In this document: positions 35,125 through 45,285 of the stretch, one piece after another
How the letters are laid out: each line of letters opens with the position of its first letter
How positions within the stretch are numbered: the first letter of the stretch is position 1
Source of the DNA: Pseudanabaena sp. lw0831
GTDB taxonomy: Bacteria > Cyanobacteriota > Cyanobacteriia > Pseudanabaenales > Pseudanabaenaceae
Reading direction: 5' to 3'
Assembly: GCF_016584665.1 (NCBI RefSeq)
Contig: NZ_BBJB01000021.1
Coordinates: forward strand, 31,207 to 95,206
DNA length: 64,000 nt
Notes under the pieces: generated by a model
What the model was told of the DNA's origin: nothing
The model's input: the letters and a program-made list of their open reading frames with translations, nothing else
Databases searched by the model: none
Made by a program: the position numbers and the translations under genes

Positions 35125-36312
35125 ATGAAAATGTTGTTTGTGACGAGCTGGCTCTTATTAACTTTGGTTCCTGCATCAGCAATTATGGCGAAGGAGTTGC
35201 CAAAAGTTAAGAGCTTTGAAGATTGGTGTAACGAGCGGAACTCTTTACCACCAGAAACAAGGAAAACTGTGAATTATTTATTGGATGCAGCCAGTACTCA
35301 AGATTGTCGATTAGCTGATATCGCCCTTAATCAGCGCACTGAATTCCTTACTTCTAGTCCTACCCTCTCCGATATTAGCGATCTACGTCCGTTCTCAAGT
35401 TTGACAAATTTGCGTAAGCTCAGCTTCATGAGTCACAAAATCACCGATCTCACTCCCCTAGTGAAGCTTAAAAACCTTGAAGCCTTTGTGATTCTGAGTG
35501 ATGGACTGACTGATGTTAGCCCTCTTGCCAGTCTAAGTAATCTTACCGATTTGGGGCTGATGGGGAAAAACATAACAGATATTCGATCGCTCTCTAGCCT
35601 AACCAAGTTAAAAAAATTTACACTGTGGTTTAGCTCAATCCAAAACATCGAAGTTTTGAAGAATTTGACGCAATTAACTGAAGTCAGTTTCATTGGTGGT
35701 CAAATTGCTGATATTAGCTCCTTGGCTAACCTAAAACCCTTGACTATTCTTGAATTAACCCACAACAAGGTTGCCAATATTCAATCTCTATCAGGTTTAA
35801 CCAACTTGAAAAGGCTTAATCTTGATAGTAATAAAATCACAGATATTAAGCCGATCTCGCGCTTGACTAATCTAGTTTATCTAGATCTAAGAGCCAATCT
35901 AATCAGTAATTTAAGTTCGCTACCTGGCTTGAAAAGCCTTACTAGACTCAATCTCAGCCGAAATCAAATCGCAAATATTGAGCCACTCTCTGGTTTAGCT
36001 AATTTAGACAGTTTAAATCTCAAATACAATCGAATTAGTAATTTAAGTTCGCTATCTAGCCTACAAAAATTGACGAGTATTAGCCTCGGTCACAATCAAA
36101 TTGTAGATATCAAGCCACTAGAATCTATGACCAAGTTGGCTACTATTGGATTGCAGAATAACCGAATTACCGATATTCAGGCTTTGGCTAATCTCAAAAA
36201 CCTAGTAGTGTTGGTAATTTCCCAAAATCCAATCAAGAGCCAAGTATGCCCAGTCAATCCTCAAAGTAACTGTATTTTTAAAATTTCACCATCTTATGAT
36301 TGGAGTTATTAG
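35125..36312 (+). CDS. Secreted leucine-rich-repeat protein A
   Basis: About 395 residues from the ATG at 35125; an in-frame GTG at 35044 would add a non-signal-like extension. A signal peptide (MKMLFVTSWLLLTLVPASA) is followed by a Cys-bearing N-cap (SFEDWCNERNSLPPET ... QDCRLAD), about 13 SDS22/internalin-type repeats of 22 residues, and a C-cap with two Cys (CPVNPQSNC). The caps match those of the three genes at 38622-42445, but its repeats are more diverged. Probably an extracellular or periplasmic protein-binding scaffold; the ligand is unknown. Confidence 0.85.
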   Translation: MKMLFVTSWLLLTLVPASAIMAKELPKVKSFEDWCNERNSLPPETRKTVNYLLDAASTQDCRLADIALNQRTEFLTSSPTLSDISDLRPFSSLTNLRKLSFMSHKITDLTPLVKLKNLEAFVILSDGLTDVSPLASLSNLTDLGLMGKNITDIRSLSSLTKLKKFTLWFSSIQNIEVLKNLTQLTEVSFIGGQIADISSLANLKPLTILELTHNKVANIQSLSGLTNLKRLNLDSNKITDIKPISRLTNLVYLDLRANLISNLSSLPGLKSLTRLNLSRNQIANIEPLSGLANLDSLNLKYNRISNLSSLSSLQKLTSISLGHNQIVDIKPLESMTKLATIGLQNNRITDIQALANLKNLVVLVISQNPIKSQVCPVNPQSNCIFKISPSYDWSY

Positions 36313-36329
36313 ACTTGTTGACAAATAGA

Positions 36330-36362
36330 AAAGGGGTTGGGCGCATAGCGCCCAACCCCTTT
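36330..36362. terminator. Bidirectional terminator between LRR A and dnaK
   Basis: Perfect 15-bp stem AAAGGGGTTGGGCGC around ATA between convergent genes. Confidence 0.8.
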
Positions 36363-36373
36363 GTTAGAATTAA

Positions 36374-38275
36374 CTATTTCGATTCGGTGAAATCAGCATC
36401 GATGACATCGTCATCGCCACTTGCAGCGTCCTTAGTTCCGTCTTCAGGAGCAGCGCCAGAAGGGGCTTCACCGCCGCCTTGCTGATAGACAGAAGAGCTA
36501 AGAGCATACAAAGCTTGCTTCAACTCTTCAGTTTGAGCTGAGATCGCTTCATGATCGTCTTTAGCGATAACTTCACGCAAGCTCTTGACAAGATCTTCGA
36601 TCTTCGTCTTGTCTGCTTCAGGAACCTTATCACCAAGATCCTTGATTTGCTTCTCAGCTTGGTAGGCAAGAGAGTCAGCTTGATTCTTCGTTTCGATGCG
36701 ATCGCGCTTCTCTTTATCAGTAGACGCATTACGCTCAGCTTCATTAACCATGCGTTCCACTTCATCCTTAGGCAGTGTGGAAGCACCTGAGATTGAAAGA
36801 GTTTGAATCTTACCAGTTCCCTTATCCTTGGCAGTTACCGATAATAGACCGTTAGCGTCAATGTCAAAAACAACTTCGATTTGAGGTACGCCACGAGGAG
36901 CAGGAGGAATTCCGTCTAGACGGAAGGTTCCCAAACTCTTGTTGTCGTTAGACATTTCACGTTCGCCTTGAAGAACATGAATCTCAACATTGCTTTGTCC
37001 ATCAACCGCAGTCGAGAAGACTTCGGACTTCTTGGTAGGAACAGTGGTGTTACGTGGAATGATTTTGGTCATTACGCCACCCAAGGTTTCAACACCGAGA
37101 GATAGAGGAGTTACGTCAAGCAAGAGAATATCTTTGACTTCACCAGCCAATACGCCAGCTTGGACTGCTGCGCCGATCGCAACAACTTCATCAGGGTTAA
37201 CGCTTTGGTTAGGATCTTTGCCAAGAATCTTCTTAACAACTTCTTGTACCGCAGGAATACGGGTCGAACCACCAACAAGGACAACTTCATCGATTTTCGA
37301 CTTGTCGATTTTGGCATCACGGACTGCTTGCTCGACAGGAATACGGCAGCGATCAATTAGATCGGAGCAGAGTTCTTCAAACTTAGCGCGGGTCAGTGTG
37401 GTGTCAAGGTGCTTAGGTCCATCCTGAGTTGCGGTGATAAAGGGAAGGTTGATTTCGGTTTGAGTAACACTCGAAAGTTCAATCTTCGCTTTTTCAGCAG
37501 CTTCAGTCAACCGTTGCAATGCTTGCTTATCTTTACGAAGATCAATGCCCTCAGCTGATTGGAACTGATTAGCAAGGAAGTCTACGATCTTCTTATCAAA
37601 GTCGTCACCACCGAGGTGAGTGTCACCACTTGTGGACATTACTTCAAACACACCATCGCCAACTTCAAGGATCGATACGTCAAAAGTACCGCCGCCAAGG
37701 TCAAATACGAGGATGGTTTCATTGGTCTTGCTATCTAGACCATAAGCTAGTGCTGCTGCGGTTGGCTCGTTGATGATGCGGAGAACTTCCACACCTGCGA
37801 TTTTGCCAGCATCTTTGGTAGCCTGACGTTGCGAGTCATTGAAATATGCAGGAACGGTGATAACCGCTTGAGTGACGGTTTCGCCTAAATATTTGCTAGC
37901 ATCGTCTACTAACTTACGCAATACTTGAGCAGAAATTTCTTCGGGGGCAAACTGTTTGCTAACCGCAGGTGCGTCGATTTTGACATTTTCACCTACTTTC
38001 AAAACTTTGTATGCGACTTGCTTGGATTCCCCACTAACTTCGTCATAACGTCTGCCGATAAAGCGCTTAACTGAATAAAACGTGTTGTCGGTGTTCATTA
38101 CGGCTTGACGCTTAGCAATTTGTCCAACTAAACGATCGCCATTTTTGGCATAAGCAACAACTGAGGGTGTGGTACGGAAGCCTTCGGCGTTTGCAATCAC
38201 CGTTGGCTTGCCCCCTTCCATGACGGCGACGACTGAGTTTGTCGTACCTAAGTCGATTCCAACTACTTTAGCCAT
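36374..38275 (-). CDS. dnaK: Molecular chaperone DnaK (Hsp70), DnaK2-like
   Basis: 633 residues. The N-terminal ATPase domain shows [17 protein letters not shown], the [13 protein letters not shown] and [12 protein letters not shown] phosphate motifs; the substrate domain follows from about 390 and the helical lid from about 510, ending in an acidic DDDVIDADF tail. Length and ending fit the essential DnaK2 type of cyanobacteria. AGGAG about 11 nt before the ATG supports the start. No grpE or dnaJ is adjacent, and no CIRCE element was seen upstream. Confidence 0.96.
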   Translation of the reverse strand: MAKVVGIDLGTTNSVVAVMEGGKPTVIANAEGFRTTPSVVAYAKNGDRLVGQIAKRQAVMNTDNTFYSVKRFIGRRYDEVSGESKQVAYKVLKVGENVKIDAPAVSKQFAPEEISAQVLRKLVDDASKYLGETVTQAVITVPAYFNDSQRQATKDAGKIAGVEVLRIINEPTAAALAYGLDSKTNETILVFDLGGGTFDVSILEVGDGVFEVMSTSGDTHLGGDDFDKKIVDFLANQFQSAEGIDLRKDKQALQRLTEAAEKAKIELSSVTQTEINLPFITATQDGPKHLDTTLTRAKFEELCSDLIDRCRIPVEQAVRDAKIDKSKIDEVVLVGGSTRIPAVQEVVKKILGKDPNQSVNPDEVVAIGAAVQAGVLAGEVKDILLLDVTPLSLGVETLGGVMTKIIPRNTTVPTKKSEVFSTAVDGQSNVEIHVLQGEREMSNDNKSLGTFRLDGIPPAPRGVPQIEVVFDIDANGLLSVTAKDKGTGKIQTLSISGASTLPKDEVERMVNEAERNASTDKEKRDRIETKNQADSLAYQAEKQIKDLGDKVPEADKTKIEDLVKSLREVIAKDDHEAISAQTEELKQALYALSSSVYQQGGGEAPSGAAPEDGTKDAASGDDDVIDADFTESK

Positions 38276-38621
38276 AAGGCTTCTAACTCCTAAGTTTTGT
38301 TAATCTTTTATCTCCTACAAGATTAACCACTTTTCCCGATTAGCACATCGGGGGGACTCTACCTAATCTGGTAGGGTTTCCCGTACAATCAACAAATCCA
38401 TACCACAAAAGGAGTAGCTCATGTTTTGTTTGATCTATCTTTTTCAGGATTACTGTAATTAAGCGCACATTTAATGAATGTTTAGTCCAACAGGCAATGA
38501 TCGCAATGGTAAAGCGATCGCTACCGCGCTTTGCGATTCTTGTAAAACTTTGGATGTGCGCGATCACATATTCATTCGCGATCACCATCACCGATAAATA
38601 TGCGATCGCGCTATGGAATAT
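38276..38621. other. Intergenic region upstream of dnaK
   Basis: About 346 bp between dnaK and the LRR B gene. It must contain the dnaK promoter. The distal end carries the first copy of the LRR-flanking repeat (38558-38611). A 13-codon frame after AAAGGAG at 38421 is too short to call. Confidence 0.4.
38558..38611. repeat. LRR-flanking repeat, copy 1
   Basis: Imperfect inverted repeat around TTCATTCGCGATCACCATCAC, lying just 3' of LRR B. Related copies lie at 39776, 41331 and 42516. Confidence 0.7.
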
Positions 38622-39713
38622 TTAGTACTTACAAACAGATTCTGGTTTGACTGGACAAGATTTGTCACTAAGTTGATTTCCGCCTAGATGGAGTTCAGTC
38701 AACTTAGTCAATCTCGCAAGGGGCTTAACATCATTGATTTGATTTCCGCCTAGATGGAGGTAAGTCAAATTAGTCAAGTCCGTAAGTGGCTTGACATTAA
38801 TAATTTTATTGTCGTCAAGCATGAGTAAAATCAAATTATTTAAGCTTGATAGAGGCTTAATATCACTGATTTGATTTTTGTAGAGAGAGAGACTCGACAA
38901 ATTAGTCAAACCCGCAAGAGGTTCAACATCACTGATTTGATTCCCATTTAGAAATAGACCAGTCAGATTAGTTAAGCCCGCAAGAGTCGTAACATCACCG
39001 ATTTGATTGTCGCTGAGAATGAGTCTAGTCATATTAGTCAAACTCGCAAGTGGTTTAACCTCGCTGATTTGATTGTTGCTGAGAATGAGTATAGTCATAT
39101 TAGTCAAACTCGCAAGTGGTTTAACATCACTGATTTGATTGTTGCTGAGCCAGAGACCAGTCATATTAGTCAAACTCGCAAGTGGTTTAACATCACTGAT
39201 TTTATTGTTGCTGAGGACGAGAACAGTCAACTTATTCAAACTCGCAAGTGGCTTAATGTCACTGATTTGATTCCAGTCAAGCTTGAGTTCTGTCAACTTA
39301 GTCAAGCTCGCAAGTGGCTTAATGTCACTGATTTGATTCCCGTCAAGCTTGAGTTCTGTTAACTTAGTCAAGCTCGCAAGTGGCTTAATGTCACTGATTT
39401 GATTCCCGTCAAGCTTGAGTTCTGTTAACTTAGTCAAGCTCGCAAGTGGCTTGATATCAGTGATGTTATATCCGCTCAGATAAAGTTTAGACAAACTATT
39501 GAGTTTCATATCAGCTAATTTGCAGTCTTGTGAGCCAGCATTATTGAGCAACGCCTCAATTGTTTTTTTAGTCTCGACTGGAAGAGAATCCTTTTGCAAA
39601 CACCATTGCTCAAAACTTTGATGGTGGGTTGGAGCAGCGTCAACCTGTGCAACTTGAAGCGATAGAATTACTATAGCGGCTGAGGCAATACTAAAGTGCA
39701 AAGATGGTTTCAT
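38622..39713 (-). CDS. Secreted leucine-rich-repeat protein B
   Basis: About 363 residues from the ATG at 39713, which aligns with its paralogues; an in-frame ATG at 39746 would add 11 residues. Signal peptide (MKPSLHFSIASAAIVILSLQ), Cys-bearing N-cap (SFEQWCLQKDSLPVETKKT ... QDCKLAD), 13 consecutive 22-residue LRRs of the form TxLTxLxLxxNxISDIKPLA, and C-cap CPVKPESVC. Units 2-4 are nearly identical in DNA as well as protein, which indicates recent repeat expansion. It is the most 3' gene of a tandem array of three. Confidence 0.87.
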   Translation of the reverse strand: MKPSLHFSIASAAIVILSLQVAQVDAAPTHHQSFEQWCLQKDSLPVETKKTIEALLNNAGSQDCKLADMKLNSLSKLYLSGYNITDIKPLASLTKLTELKLDGNQISDIKPLASLTKLTELKLDGNQISDIKPLASLTKLTELKLDWNQISDIKPLASLNKLTVLVLSNNKISDVKPLASLTNMTGLWLSNNQISDVKPLASLTNMTILILSNNQISEVKPLASLTNMTRLILSDNQIGDVTTLAGLTNLTGLFLNGNQISDVEPLAGLTNLSSLSLYKNQISDIKPLSSLNNLILLMLDDNKIINVKPLTDLTNLTYLHLGGNQINDVKPLARLTKLTELHLGGNQLSDKSCPVKPESVCKY

Positions 39714-39775
39714 ATTGATTTTGGTTGATCCTATAGTACAATTCATGAAAATATCGTATCACTCTTTGGTTGCGA

Positions 39776-39825
39776 GCGATCGCAGATTCATTCGTGATCG
39801 CCATCACCAATAAATCTGCGATCGC
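39776..39825. repeat. LRR-flanking repeat, copy 2
   Basis: Near-perfect inverted repeat (arm GCGATCGCAGATT, HIP1 at both ends) around CATTCGTGATCGCCATCACC, 3' of LRR C. Confidence 0.75.
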
Positions 39826-39837
39826 ATTATGAAATGT

Positions 39838-41259
39838 CTAGTATTTACAAACAGAGGCAGGTTTTATTGGGCAAGATTTGTCACTAATTGGATTCTCATT
39901 GAGATAGAGATCATTTAGTTTAACCAATCTCGCAAGGGGCTTGACATCTCTGATTTTATTGCTATTAAGATGTAGAAAAGATAGCTTAGCCAAGCTCGCC
40001 AGGGGGTTAACGTCAATGATTTGATTGCTGTTGAGCATGAGCCAAGTCAAATTAGTCAACCCACTAAGAGGCTTAACATCAATAATCTTATTGTCTGATA
40101 GAGAAAGGGCGGTCAACCTAGTCAGACCTCTAAAAGGTGTAACATCACTGATTTGATTTTTGCTGAGATTGAGTCTTGTCAATGTAGCCAAGCTCATAAG
40201 TGGCTTGATATCGCTAATTTGATTGCGATCAAGCTCAAGTACAGTTAGCTTAGTCAAACTCATGAGGGGCTCGATATCACTAATTTGATTACTACTGAGT
40301 CGAAGAAAATCCAAATTAGTCAAACTCGCAAAGGGATTAACATCAATAATTTGATTCCTGCCAAGATCAAGCCCAGTAAGATCACTCAACACACTAAGAG
40401 GCTTAACATCACTGATTTTATTTTCGTTGAGGGCTAGCCAGTTTAATTTAGTCAAACCTACAAGTGGCTTAACATCAGTGATGTTATTGCCGCCAAGATA
40501 GAGGGAAGTTAACCCAGTTAAATTCGCAAGTGGCTTAACATCAGTGATGTTATTGCCGCCAAGATAGAGGGAAGTCAACTTAGTCAAACCCGCAAGTGGC
40601 TTAACATCACTGATCTTATTGCGGCTAAGAACGAGGGTCGTTAACTTAGTCAAGTCCGCAAGTAGCTTAACATCACTGATCTTATTGTTGTAGAGAGAGA
40701 GCCAAGTCAAATTAGTCAAGCTCTCAATGGGCTGAACATCACTGATCTTATTGCCACTGAGATCAAGCCAAGTTAACTTAGTTAAATTCGCAAGTGATTT
40801 AACATCGCTGATTTGACTGCCGCTAAGTGAGAGACTCGTTAACTTAGTCAAACCCGCAAGAGGCTGAACATCACTGATTTGGTTGCCATTGAGAGAGAGA
40901 TGAATTAAGGTGGTCAAACTTGCAAGAGGCTGAATATCGATGATTTGATTGTTGTTGAGAGAGAGCCAAGTCAACTTAGTCAAACTTGCAAGTGGCTTTG
41001 TATCACTGATTTGATTCTCGCCGAGAATAAGTACAGATAGACTATTGAGCTTCGTATCTGCTAACTTACAGTTTTGTGTGTCAGATTCCTTAAGCAGCAC
41101 CTCAACTGTTTTCTTAGTCTCTACTGGAAGAGAATCTTTTTGCAAACACCACTGTTCAAAGCTCTGATTATCGGCTAGAACCGCCTCTGCTTGTGAAACT
41201 TGAAGCGAAAGAAGCAATGTAGCGGCTGAGATGATACTAAAGCGCAATGATGATTTCAT
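39838..41259 (-). CDS. Secreted leucine-rich-repeat protein C
   Basis: 473 residues, the largest of the family. Signal peptide (MKSSLRFSIISAATLLLSLQ), N-cap SFEQWCLQKDSLPVETKKT ... QNCKLAD, 18 LRRs of exactly 22 residues, then CPIKPASVC. The repeats with GGNNITDVKPL are adjacent duplicates. N- and C-caps are almost identical to those of B and D, whereas the number of repeats differs, as expected if copies have expanded and contracted by unequal recombination. Binding partner unknown. Confidence 0.87.
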   Translation of the reverse strand: MKSSLRFSIISAATLLLSLQVSQAEAVLADNQSFEQWCLQKDSLPVETKKTVEVLLKESDTQNCKLADTKLNSLSVLILGENQISDTKPLASLTKLTWLSLNNNQIIDIQPLASLTTLIHLSLNGNQISDVQPLAGLTKLTSLSLSGSQISDVKSLANLTKLTWLDLSGNKISDVQPIESLTNLTWLSLYNNKISDVKLLADLTKLTTLVLSRNKISDVKPLAGLTKLTSLYLGGNNITDVKPLANLTGLTSLYLGGNNITDVKPLVGLTKLNWLALNENKISDVKPLSVLSDLTGLDLGRNQIIDVNPFASLTNLDFLRLSSNQISDIEPLMSLTKLTVLELDRNQISDIKPLMSLATLTRLNLSKNQISDVTPFRGLTRLTALSLSDNKIIDVKPLSGLTNLTWLMLNSNQIIDVNPLASLAKLSFLHLNSNKIRDVKPLARLVKLNDLYLNENPISDKSCPIKPASVCKY

Positions 41260-41330
41260 GCTGGTTTTGGCTGTAATTCTTTATAAATTCATGGAAATAT
41301 GCTATCACTCTTGTAAATCTTTAGTTGTGA

Positions 41331-41380
41331 GCGATCGCATATTCATTCGTGAGCACTATCACCAATAAATAGACGGCATG
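41331..41380. repeat. LRR-flanking repeat, copy 3
   Basis: GCGATCGCATATTCATTCGT... followed by a degenerate right arm (AATAGACGGCATGATGG), 3' of LRR D. Confidence 0.65.
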
Positions 41381-41389
41381 ATGGAATGT

Positions 41390-42445
41390 TTAGAACTTAC
41401 AAACAGATTCTGGTTTGACTGGGCAAGACTTTTCGCTAATTTGATTGTCAGTAAGATCGAGTCCAGTCAAATTAGTCAAACCCGCAAGAGGTTTGACATC
41501 ACTGATTTGATTCTTGGAGAGGTCGAGAACAGTCAGATTAGTCAAGCCCGCAAGAGGTTTGACTAATCTGATCTGATTGTTGTAGAGATGGAGCTGATCC
41601 AAATTAGACAATCCCGCAAGAGGCTTCACATCCCTGATTTGATTGTTGCTGAGAAAGAGCCAATCCAAATTAGTCAAACCAGCAAGAGGCTTAATGTCAC
41701 TGATTTGATTTTCGTCGAGAATGATCCATCTCAAACTAGTTAAACTCACAAGTGGCTTCACATCACTGATTCGATTTCTATCGAGATGGAGTTTAGTTAG
41801 TTTAGTTAAACCCGCAAGTGGCTTCACATCACTGATCTGATTGCTGTAGAGATAGAGTTCAGTTAGATTAGTTAAACTCGCAAGTGGCTTGATATCACTG
41901 ATCTGATTAGCTCTTCTGAAATTGCTGAGATCGAGTTTAGTTAGATTAGTTAAACTCGCAAGTGGCTTGATATCATTGATTTGATTGTTGTAGAGATTGA
42001 GTTTAGTTAGATTAGTTAAACTCGCAAGTGGCTTGATATCACTGATTTGATTATTGCTGAGATCGAGTTCAGTTAGATTAGTTAAACTCGCAAGTGGCTT
42101 GATATCACTGATCTGAATAGCTCTTCTGAGATATGGCGGCTTGATATCACCGATCTGAATAGCTCTTCTGAGATCTGGCGGCTTGTTACCACTGATCTGA
42201 TTAGCTCTGAGATCGAGTTTAGTTAGACTATTGAGTTTTACATCAGCCAACCTACATTCTTGTGTGCCAGATGTCTTGAGCATTACCTCAACTGTTCTCT
42301 TAGTCTCTACTGGAAGAGAATCTTTCTGCAAACACCATTGCTCAAAACTTTGAATATTCGCAGAAAACACCTCAAACTGCGGAACTTGAAACGATAGAAT
42401 TACTATTGTGGCTGAGACAATACCAAAGCGCAAAGATGGTTTCAT
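41390..42445 (-). CDS. Secreted leucine-rich-repeat protein D, with irregular repeats
   Basis: 351 residues. Signal peptide (MKPSLRFGIVSATIVILSFQ), N-cap SFEQWCLQKDSLPVETKRT ... QECRLAD, about 12 LRRs and C-cap CPVKPESVC. Unlike B and C, the repeat phase is broken: near residues 79-108 two shortened units read PPDLRRAIQIGDIK and PPYLRRAIQISDIK, and one later unit carries an extra FRRA, giving 26 residues. The reading frame stays open. This looks like recent repeat instability, and the protein may fold less regularly at its N-terminal end. Confidence 0.84.
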   Translation of the reverse strand: MKPSLRFGIVSATIVILSFQVPQFEVFSANIQSFEQWCLQKDSLPVETKRTVEVMLKTSGTQECRLADVKLNSLTKLDLRANQISGNKPPDLRRAIQIGDIKPPYLRRAIQISDIKPLASLTNLTELDLSNNQISDIKPLASLTNLTKLNLYNNQINDIKPLASLTNLTKLDLSNFRRANQISDIKPLASLTNLTELYLYSNQISDVKPLAGLTKLTKLHLDRNRISDVKPLVSLTSLRWIILDENQISDIKPLAGLTNLDWLFLSNNQIRDVKPLAGLSNLDQLHLYNNQIRLVKPLAGLTNLTVLDLSKNQISDVKPLAGLTNLTGLDLTDNQISEKSCPVKPESVCKF

Positions 42446-42515
42446 ATTGATTTTGGTCGCTTTATAGCATAAATCTCAAAAATACCATATCACCTCTATA
42501 AAACTTTCGTTGTGT

Positions 42516-42547
42516 GCGATCGCAGATTCATTCGTGATCACCATCAC
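42516..42547. repeat. LRR-flanking repeat, copy 4 (half)
   Basis: Only the left arm and centre of the repeat remain, upstream of LRR D. Confidence 0.65.
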
Positions 42548-42549
42548 AA

Positions 42550-42587
42550 AAAAAAGGAAAGTACATGTCATGTACCTTCCCTTTTTT
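42550..42587. terminator. Terminator of glyA
   Basis: Hairpin AAAAAAGGAAAGTACATG/CATGTACCTTCCCTTTTTT, T-rich on both exits. Confidence 0.75.
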
Positions 42588-42601
42588 GAATTGGATTTTA
42601 C

Positions 42602-43900
42602 TTAGACTGTTAGAGCAGGTTCCTTCATACTGATTTCTGGATACTCAAGTTCAGGATAGAGCGGGAAGCGATCGCACAAAGTTTGAACCCTTGCCAGACA
42701 ATCGGCTTGGACAGCATCGCTATCAGGACTTAAGAGGCGATCGGCGATAATATTGCCGATTTCACGGAAGTCAGACTCTTTCAAACCACGAGAAGTCATC
42801 GCAGGAGAACCAAGGCGTAAACCACTAGTCACAAAAGGTGATTCAGGATCGAATGGAACGGTGTTTTTGTTAGCAGTGATATTGATACCGCTTACTAACA
42901 AGTCTGCGACCTTACCAGTCATACTAATACAACGCAGATCGACCAACAACAAGTGGTTATCAGTTCCATTGGAAACCAGTTTGAACCCACGTTCTTGCAA
43001 TTGAGCAGCAAGAGCTTGAGCGTTCGCAATCACCTGTCCACAATAAGTTTTGAACTCAGGACGTAATGCTTCACCGAAGGCAACAGCCTTAGCTGCAATT
43101 ACATGCTCAAGGGGGCCACCTTGAGAACCAGGGAAGACTGATTTATCGAATTTCTTGCCTAGGGCTGCGTCGCGAGTCATGATCAGCCCGCCACGGGGCC
43201 CACGTAGAGTTTTGTGAGTGGTAGTGGTAACAACATCACAATAGGGAATTGGATTGGGGTGATGACCTGACGCGACTAAACCCGCGATATGGGCGATGTC
43301 TGCCATCAGGTATGCGCCAACTTCATCAGCGATCGCTCGGAATTTAACGAAGTCAATAATTCTTGGATATGCCGAATAGCCACAAATGATTAATTTGGGT
43401 TTATGTTTCAAAGCCAAATCACGAATCAAATCAAAATCTAGCTGTTCGGTTTCTTGATTTAGACCGTAATGGACTTTGTTAAACCACATTCCCGAAACAT
43501 TTACAGGTGAACCATGGGTCAAATGTCCACCGTGGGACAAGTCCATACCCATGAACGTGTCACCTGGTTTGAGCAGAGTCAGGAATACGGCAAAGTTAGC
43601 CTGTGCGCCAGAGTGAGGCTGGACATTTGCATGGGCTGCGCCAAATAATTCTTTGGTGCGTTCGATGGCGATCGATTCGATCTCGTCTACAAACTCACAA
43701 CCGCCGTAATAGCGTTTGGAGGGCAGCCCTTCGGCATATTTGTTAGTCAATACCGATCCCTGCGCCGCCATAACTGCGAGGGACGTAAAATTTTCGCTGG
43801 CAATCAGTTCGATATTATTGCGCTGTCTCTCGATTTCTTTACCGATAAAGCCTGCGACAAGAGGATCGGATGCGGCGAGGATGGGAAACAAGTTTGTCAT
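42602..43900 (-). CDS. glyA: Serine hydroxymethyltransferase
   Basis: About 432 residues from the ATG at 43900; a GTG at 43969 would add 23 residues not found in typical SHMTs. Motifs: [44 protein letters not shown], and the PLP lysine in [17 protein letters not shown]. It interconverts serine and glycine with tetrahydrofolate, supplying one-carbon units and serving in photorespiration, which connects it to the glycolate genes at 2980-5849. Confidence 0.96.
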   Translation of the reverse strand: MTNLFPILAASDPLVAGFIGKEIERQRNNIELIASENFTSLAVMAAQGSVLTNKYAEGLPSKRYYGGCEFVDEIESIAIERTKELFGAAHANVQPHSGAQANFAVFLTLLKPGDTFMGMDLSHGGHLTHGSPVNVSGMWFNKVHYGLNQETEQLDFDLIRDLALKHKPKLIICGYSAYPRIIDFVKFRAIADEVGAYLMADIAHIAGLVASGHHPNPIPYCDVVTTTTHKTLRGPRGGLIMTRDAALGKKFDKSVFPGSQGGPLEHVIAAKAVAFGEALRPEFKTYCGQVIANAQALAAQLQERGFKLVSNGTDNHLLLVDLRCISMTGKVADLLVSGINITANKNTVPFDPESPFVTSGLRLGSPAMTSRGLKESDFREIGNIIADRLLSPDSDAVQADCLARVQTLCDRFPLYPELEYPEISMKEPALTV

Positions 43901-44009
43901 TTTGCTAAGCTTCTGTGCTTGATTGTCTGAAATTAAGTTGGTCGAAAGCGGTGCTGGGTTAGCCTGCACGAAAACACCTGTGAAATTATGCTAACACGCC
44001 GAGATATAG

Positions 44010-44046
44010 CGAGTTTTTATTTTGCTGTAGGCAAAATAAAAACTCG
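44010..44046. repeat. Hairpin upstream of glyA, first of two
   Basis: Exact 16-bp arms CGAGTTTTTATTTTGC around TGTAG, between divergent genes, so not at a gene end. Confidence 0.55.
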
Positions 44047-44056
44047 CCAACCTTAA

Positions 44057-44107
44057 ATCAGTAAAACCCAAGATAGAGTTGCCAACTCTATCTTGGGTTT
44101 TACTGAT
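44057..44107. repeat. Perfect 24-bp palindrome, loop GCC
   Basis: Arms starting ATCAGTAAAACCCAAGATAG, only 10 nt from the previous hairpin and in the promoter region of the WD40 gene. Confidence 0.65.
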
Positions 44108-44173
44108 AGTTAGCGCTTTGCACTGGGTTAAGATCCATGAAAGCCAACAAATGGAGACAGCCAAATAATTACT

Positions 44174-45271
44174 ATGCCCAAGCCCAAGACCACGCTTATT
44201 CTAAATCCCAAACCTCAATCGCTAATTACACTCAGTGAATATATAACCGCGATTGCATGGTCACCCAATAGCAAATATCTCGTCGCGGCAACAGCTTCGG
44301 GTGAGGTAACTCTCTTCGATGAAGCAAAGGCAGGTAACGATCTCACCCAAAAGCTGATTGAATTACAAGCATCAACAGAAATTTCAGTGGATTGTTTGGG
44401 TTTTTCGGCGGATGGATGCTGGATTGCGGCAGGGGGGCAAGATGGCAAAGTGCGCGTGTGGAAATTAGATGGCGATCAACCTGCGATCGCAGCAACCCTC
44501 GATCTTGGCAAAATATGGATCGAGCATCTCGTTTGGCATCCCACTCGCCCTGAGTTTGCATTTAGTTTCGGTAAGTATGTCCAAATCTGGAGCGCGGAGA
44601 CTCTCGATATTTTGACAACTCTGCATTTTGAGCAATCAACAGTATTAGCGATCGCATGGCATCCAAGTGGCGAATTACTCACGGTGGGAGGTGATGGCGG
44701 TATTAAGGTATGGACAGATAAGGATTGGTACGAAGATCCGATTCGGTTTGAAATGCCGACTGCTACTTCCAAACTGGTTTGGGATCGCGTAGGCGAATAT
44801 TTAGTCGCCAGTACCCTCGATAATTTGGTTGTGGTGATGCAATGGCTTGGCACTGACTTTGATGCTTCACCTTGGCGGATGCAAGGTTTCCCTGGAAAAA
44901 TTCGTTCCTTTGATTGGTCAGCTAGCAAAACTTCGCCGCTATTGGCTTCCTCTAGTGGTTCCGATGTGGTTGTATGGGAAAAACATGCCGATCTGAATGT
45001 CGGTTGGGAAGGTGAAGTAATTAAGGGACATAACAGTATTGTGGGATTTGTCGCCTTCAAGCCCAAATCAGAGGTACTTGCCTCCGCCGATGAGAATGGC
45101 AGAATCGCAATTTGGAAAGATGCTAAGGATTGGGTGCAAGCATTAGAAACGCCAATGGGCGAGATTACAGCGATGCAGTGGCAACCACAGGGGAAAAAAT
45201 TAGCGGCGGCAAATGCCGACGGAGAGCTAATGTTATGGACAGAATCTTCACAGGGCAAAGGTTTTCGCTAA
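44174..45271 (+). CDS. WD40-repeat protein
   Basis: 365 residues. At least six WD40-type units can be seen, for example ITAIAWSPNSKYLVAATASGE, CLGFSADGCWIAAGGQDGKV with RVWKLDG, IAWHPSGELLTVGGDGGIKVW, and VGFVAFKPKSEVLASADENG with RIAIWKD. These should close into a seven-bladed propeller. No enzymatic domain or signal peptide is present. It is likely a cytoplasmic interaction scaffold of unknown partner. Homologous propellers are common in cyanobacteria. Confidence 0.85.
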   Translation: MPKPKTTLILNPKPQSLITLSEYITAIAWSPNSKYLVAATASGEVTLFDEAKAGNDLTQKLIELQASTEISVDCLGFSADGCWIAAGGQDGKVRVWKLDGDQPAIAATLDLGKIWIEHLVWHPTRPEFAFSFGKYVQIWSAETLDILTTLHFEQSTVLAIAWHPSGELLTVGGDGGIKVWTDKDWYEDPIRFEMPTATSKLVWDRVGEYLVASTLDNLVVVMQWLGTDFDASPWRMQGFPGKIRSFDWSASKTSPLLASSSGSDVVVWEKHADLNVGWEGEVIKGHNSIVGFVAFKPKSEVLASADENGRIAIWKDAKDWVQALETPMGEITAMQWQPQGKKLAAANADGELMLWTESSQGKGFR

Positions 45272-45285
45272 ACCCAAACAGGTTA

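Noticed and set aside
38421..38462. 13-codon frame after a strong AAAGGAG upstream of dnaK
   Set aside because: Too short, and no small photosynthetic subunit is recognised in it.
39003..39362. Plus-strand open frame with 22-residue repeats opposite LRR gene B
   Set aside because: It is the antisense of the LRR repeats; periodic DNA stays open in several frames. The minus-strand product has signal peptide and caps.
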